A stretch of DNA of 64,000 nucleotides. Source: Hymenobacter cheonanensis (GTDB lineage: Bacteria > Bacteroidota > Bacteroidia > Cytophagales > Hymenobacteraceae). Below are positions 62,706-64,000 of this stretch, in pieces. Below the pieces are notes generated by a model, which was not told the DNA's origin, searched no databases, and saw only the letters and a program-made list of their open reading frames with translations. How positions within the stretch are numbered: the stretch's first letter is position 1; every line of letters begins with the position of its first letter. The stretch is taken from assembly GCF_030581075.1 (NCBI RefSeq), contig NZ_JAUQSW010000008.1, positions 62,001-126,000 on the forward strand, read 5' to 3'. The position numbers were made by a program, and so were the translations under genes.

Positions 62706-63097
62706 GCCCGCTTCGGTTTCCTAGTCTCGACCAACGGGTGGAGTTGGACCGGGGCGAGGCCGGCCGGCTGGCCCAGGCAGTGGCAGCGCACGTGCTGGCC
62801 TTGAAAGCTAGCCTTCCAATGGCGGCCGCATCGGTGCTCACTTGCCTGCCGCTCATTGGGCTAGCCCGTCAACTCAACAAGCTGCACCACCGCGAACAGG
62901 CGGCCCCACCCAAACCCGGCAAGACGCCAAAGCCCCGCACGTTCCGCGTCAGCTACGACCAGCTGGCCGCCTTGCTGCTTAACCACGCCGAACTCGACTG
63001 CTGGGTGGATAGTCCCCTCGAAAAGCTGCAGGTGCGAATCACCATCGGCAAGTTTCAACAGAAGTCGCTCAACCTTTCCCAATACCTCACTTTTTAG
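62702..63097 (+). CDS. Protein of unknown function (131 aa)
   Basis: The ATG at 62702 overlaps the previous stop by ATGA; a GTG at 62696 is also in frame but less likely. The protein is mostly helical (RVELDRGEAGRLAQAVAAHV LALKASLP), with a hydrophobic stretch (ASVLTCLPLIGLARQL) too short and polar for a sure membrane helix, and a C-terminal half with YDQLAALLLNHAELDCWVDS and KLQVRITIGKFQQKSLNLSQ. No family is recognised. Confidence 0.55.
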   Translation: MSPLRFPSLDQRVELDRGEAGRLAQAVAAHVLALKASLPMAAASVLTCLPLIGLARQLNKLHHREQAAPPKPGKTPKPRTFRVSYDQLAALLLNHAELDCWVDSPLEKLQVRITIGKFQQKSLNLSQYLTF

Positions 63098-63099
63098 TC

Positions 63100-63405
63100 A
63101 TGCAGCCCGAGTCCACCACCGACAATCGCAAAACCTTTCGCCTCAACGACGCCGCTGCTGTCTCGCTGGCCACCTTGCGCCGCAATCACGGCACCGAAAA
63201 CGCGGCTATCAACCACGCGCTTACGCAATGGCCGAAGGATATTAAGCTGCTCGAAGAACAAAACATTAAGCTGAGAGAAGCGGGCAACAATGCAGCAGCT
63301 GAGTGCCGCGAGTGGAAAGCAAAGCAAGAAGCCACCCAGCGAGAACTCGACCAATTAAAAAATGCGCTGGCTTTGGTCGGAAAGTTTCTAAGCCCAGCCG
63401 AATAA
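63100..63405 (+). CDS. Small ribbon-helix-helix-like coiled-coil protein (101 aa)
   Basis: The N-terminus TFRLNDAAAVSLATLRRNHG TENAAINHAL has the beta-strand plus two helices pattern of ribbon-helix-helix DNA binders. It is followed by a long coiled coil (DIKLLEEQNIKLREAGNNAA AECREWKAKQEATQRELDQL KNAL). Plasmid partition or copy-control regulators often look like this. It starts 3 bp after the previous gene and is followed by a terminator. Confidence 0.6.
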   Translation: MQPESTTDNRKTFRLNDAAAVSLATLRRNHGTENAAINHALTQWPKDIKLLEEQNIKLREAGNNAAAECREWKAKQEATQRELDQLKNALALVGKFLSPAE

Positions 63406-63421
63406 CCACCCTCCATGCTAC

Positions 63422-63453
63422 AAAAAAGCCGCCTCTCCTAGGGCGGCTTTTTT
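63422..63453 (+). terminator. Rho-independent terminator
   Basis: AAAAAAGCCGCC / GGGCGGCTTTTTT with a 7-base loop lies 17 bp past the stop at 63405. It has a T-run on both strands. The following gap to 63608 is AT-richer and holds a possible promoter (TTG at 63574, TAAATTTTG at 63598), with nothing else seen. Confidence 0.85.
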
Positions 63454-63608
63454 ATGCGTGATAGGTACGCCGATACGGCGCCGGTTCTACGCCGATTTTG
63501 CAGCGATAGGGCAGGGGTGCTACTAATGCGGCACTTCGTAGGTAGTCAGGCAGTTGGCACCAATTCACCTAAATTGCATTTTACTTCGCAGGGAAGATAA
63601 ATTTTGTG

Positions 63609-63794
63609 ATGCGCCACTATCTAACTGTTGTTGATGTGCTAAAGCTTTACCCTACTCGCAAGAAATCGTGGGCTTATAAGCAGCTGCAGGCTATCCGCGA
63701 CGCCAGCGGCCGGCCTGATGTGCTTGTAAAAGAATTTGCCGAGCATATGCACTTGCCCGAGCCCGACCTGCGGGCGATGCTTAGCCCCGCCTAA
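63609..63794 (+). CDS. Small excisionase-like HTH protein (61 aa)
   Basis: MRHYLTVVDVLKLYPTRKKS WAYKQLQAIRDASGRPDVL resembles the MerR/excisionase HTH in which a helix pair (VVDVLKLY and SWAYKQLQAIRD) reads DNA; the C-terminal half (VKEFAEHMHLPEPDLRAML) is a third helix. Excisionases are typical of integrated elements. GTG at 63606 and ATG at 63609 are adjacent; ATG is used. A near-promoter (TTG-N21-TAAATTTTG) ends at the start codon. Confidence 0.5.
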   Translation: MRHYLTVVDVLKLYPTRKKSWAYKQLQAIRDASGRPDVLVKEFAEHMHLPEPDLRAMLSPA

Positions 63795-63801
63795 AAATAT
63801 T

Positions 63802-63835
63802 TTTCCACGGATTCCACAGTTTCCACGGATTCCAC
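63802..63835 (+). repeat. Two 16-bp direct repeats, 18-bp period
   Basis: TTTCCACGGATTCCAC occurs at 63802-63817 and 63820-63835. The period of 18 is near two helical turns short of one full phase. It lies between the small HTH gene and the last gene and may be an operator. Confidence 0.55.
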
Positions 63836-63871
63836 GCCCTGCGCTCAGTGCCCCGACAATTTTGTGGCACG

Positions 63872-64000
63872 ATGGCAAAGAAAAATAATAGCAGTTCGGG
63901 CCTACTTATAGCCGCTACCTTGGGGCTGGGAGCGTTTGCCCTACTGCGGCAAGGTCAGGCGGCGGCCACTACGCTAGGTACTGCCCGGCTAGAGCGATTT
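63872..64000 (+). CDS. N-terminus of a membrane protein (truncated by window edge)
   Basis: The ATG at 63872 opens MAKKNNSSSGLLIAATLGLG followed by AFALLRQGQAAATTLGTA, one basic, polar lead and a hydrophobic helix of about 16 residues with small residues. It continues past 64000. Small one-helix proteins of this type occur in conjugation and phage tail modules. The rest is not visible. Confidence 0.5.
   Translation, partial: MAKKNNSSSGLLIAATLGLGAFALLRQGQAAATTLGTARLERF

Overview
The window looks like chromosome from a Hymenobacter-like member of the Bacteroidota. Coding DNA is GC-rich, yet the gene repertoire is that of the phylum: a type IX secretion plug lipoprotein, a Bacteroidota-type LptD, parE/parC in tandem, an MCE/MlaD protein, a DnaQ/GIY-YIG fusion, almost no Shine-Dalgarno sequences, and several promoter -7 elements of the form TAnnTTTG. 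The genus is inferred from style and gene content, not from a marker gene such as rRNA; no rRNA, tRNA or CRISPR array is visible.

Layout. Bases 1-2450 hold small lipoproteins, an aldo/keto reductase and a secreted protein. Bases 2484-5668 form a tight plus-strand run: a divergent Lgt-like membrane protein, a YcxB-like protein, a radical SAM enzyme with the cysteine layout of the archaeal tetraether-lipid synthase (Tes) family, and two small membrane proteins. Bases 5665-16000 carry DNA glycosylase (mutM), an M48-like protease, a PPK2 polyphosphate kinase, the T9SS plug, a cupin, an esterase and an ABC-F ATPase. Bases 14885-23782 carry a beta-propeller/phosphatase fusion, a pirin-like protein, an intradiol dioxygenase-like lipoprotein, an AsmA-like protein, a propeller lipoprotein and a 2H phosphoesterase. 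Bases 23925-29006 are an envelope block: lptD, divergent from an amidase followed by mlaD. Then come an acyl-CoA carboxylase beta chain, tryptophan 2,3-dioxygenase, serine dehydratase beta, a TolC/membrane-fusion pair, a PAP2 phosphatase, the nuclease fusion, a DUF2383 stress-type protein, an AI-2E transporter, parE-parC, a TPR protein, a carbonic anhydrase/SulP pair (probable bicarbonate uptake), an OmpR-type two-component system, a TPR lipoprotein, and thrS-infC-rpmI-rplT.

From about 57430 to the right edge the DNA changes character. It starts with a tRNA- or tmRNA-3'-end-like fragment, then a lone AT-rich 429-aa gene of unknown function, an XRE-type regulator divergent from a chain of tiny genes overlapping by ATGA, and a winged-helix, replication-type protein bracketed by two four-copy arrays of TGACAGCA with identical 55-44-44 spacing. 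Small unknown genes follow. I read this as the left part of an integrated plasmid-like or conjugative element that continues past 64000.

The backbone is also peppered with long intergenic hairpins from several unrelated families and one short element with 34-bp terminal inverted repeats. The most promising leads are the duplicated iteron-like arrays, the Lgt-like/Tes-like operon, and infC with an ATA start codon and a strong Shine-Dalgarno sequence.
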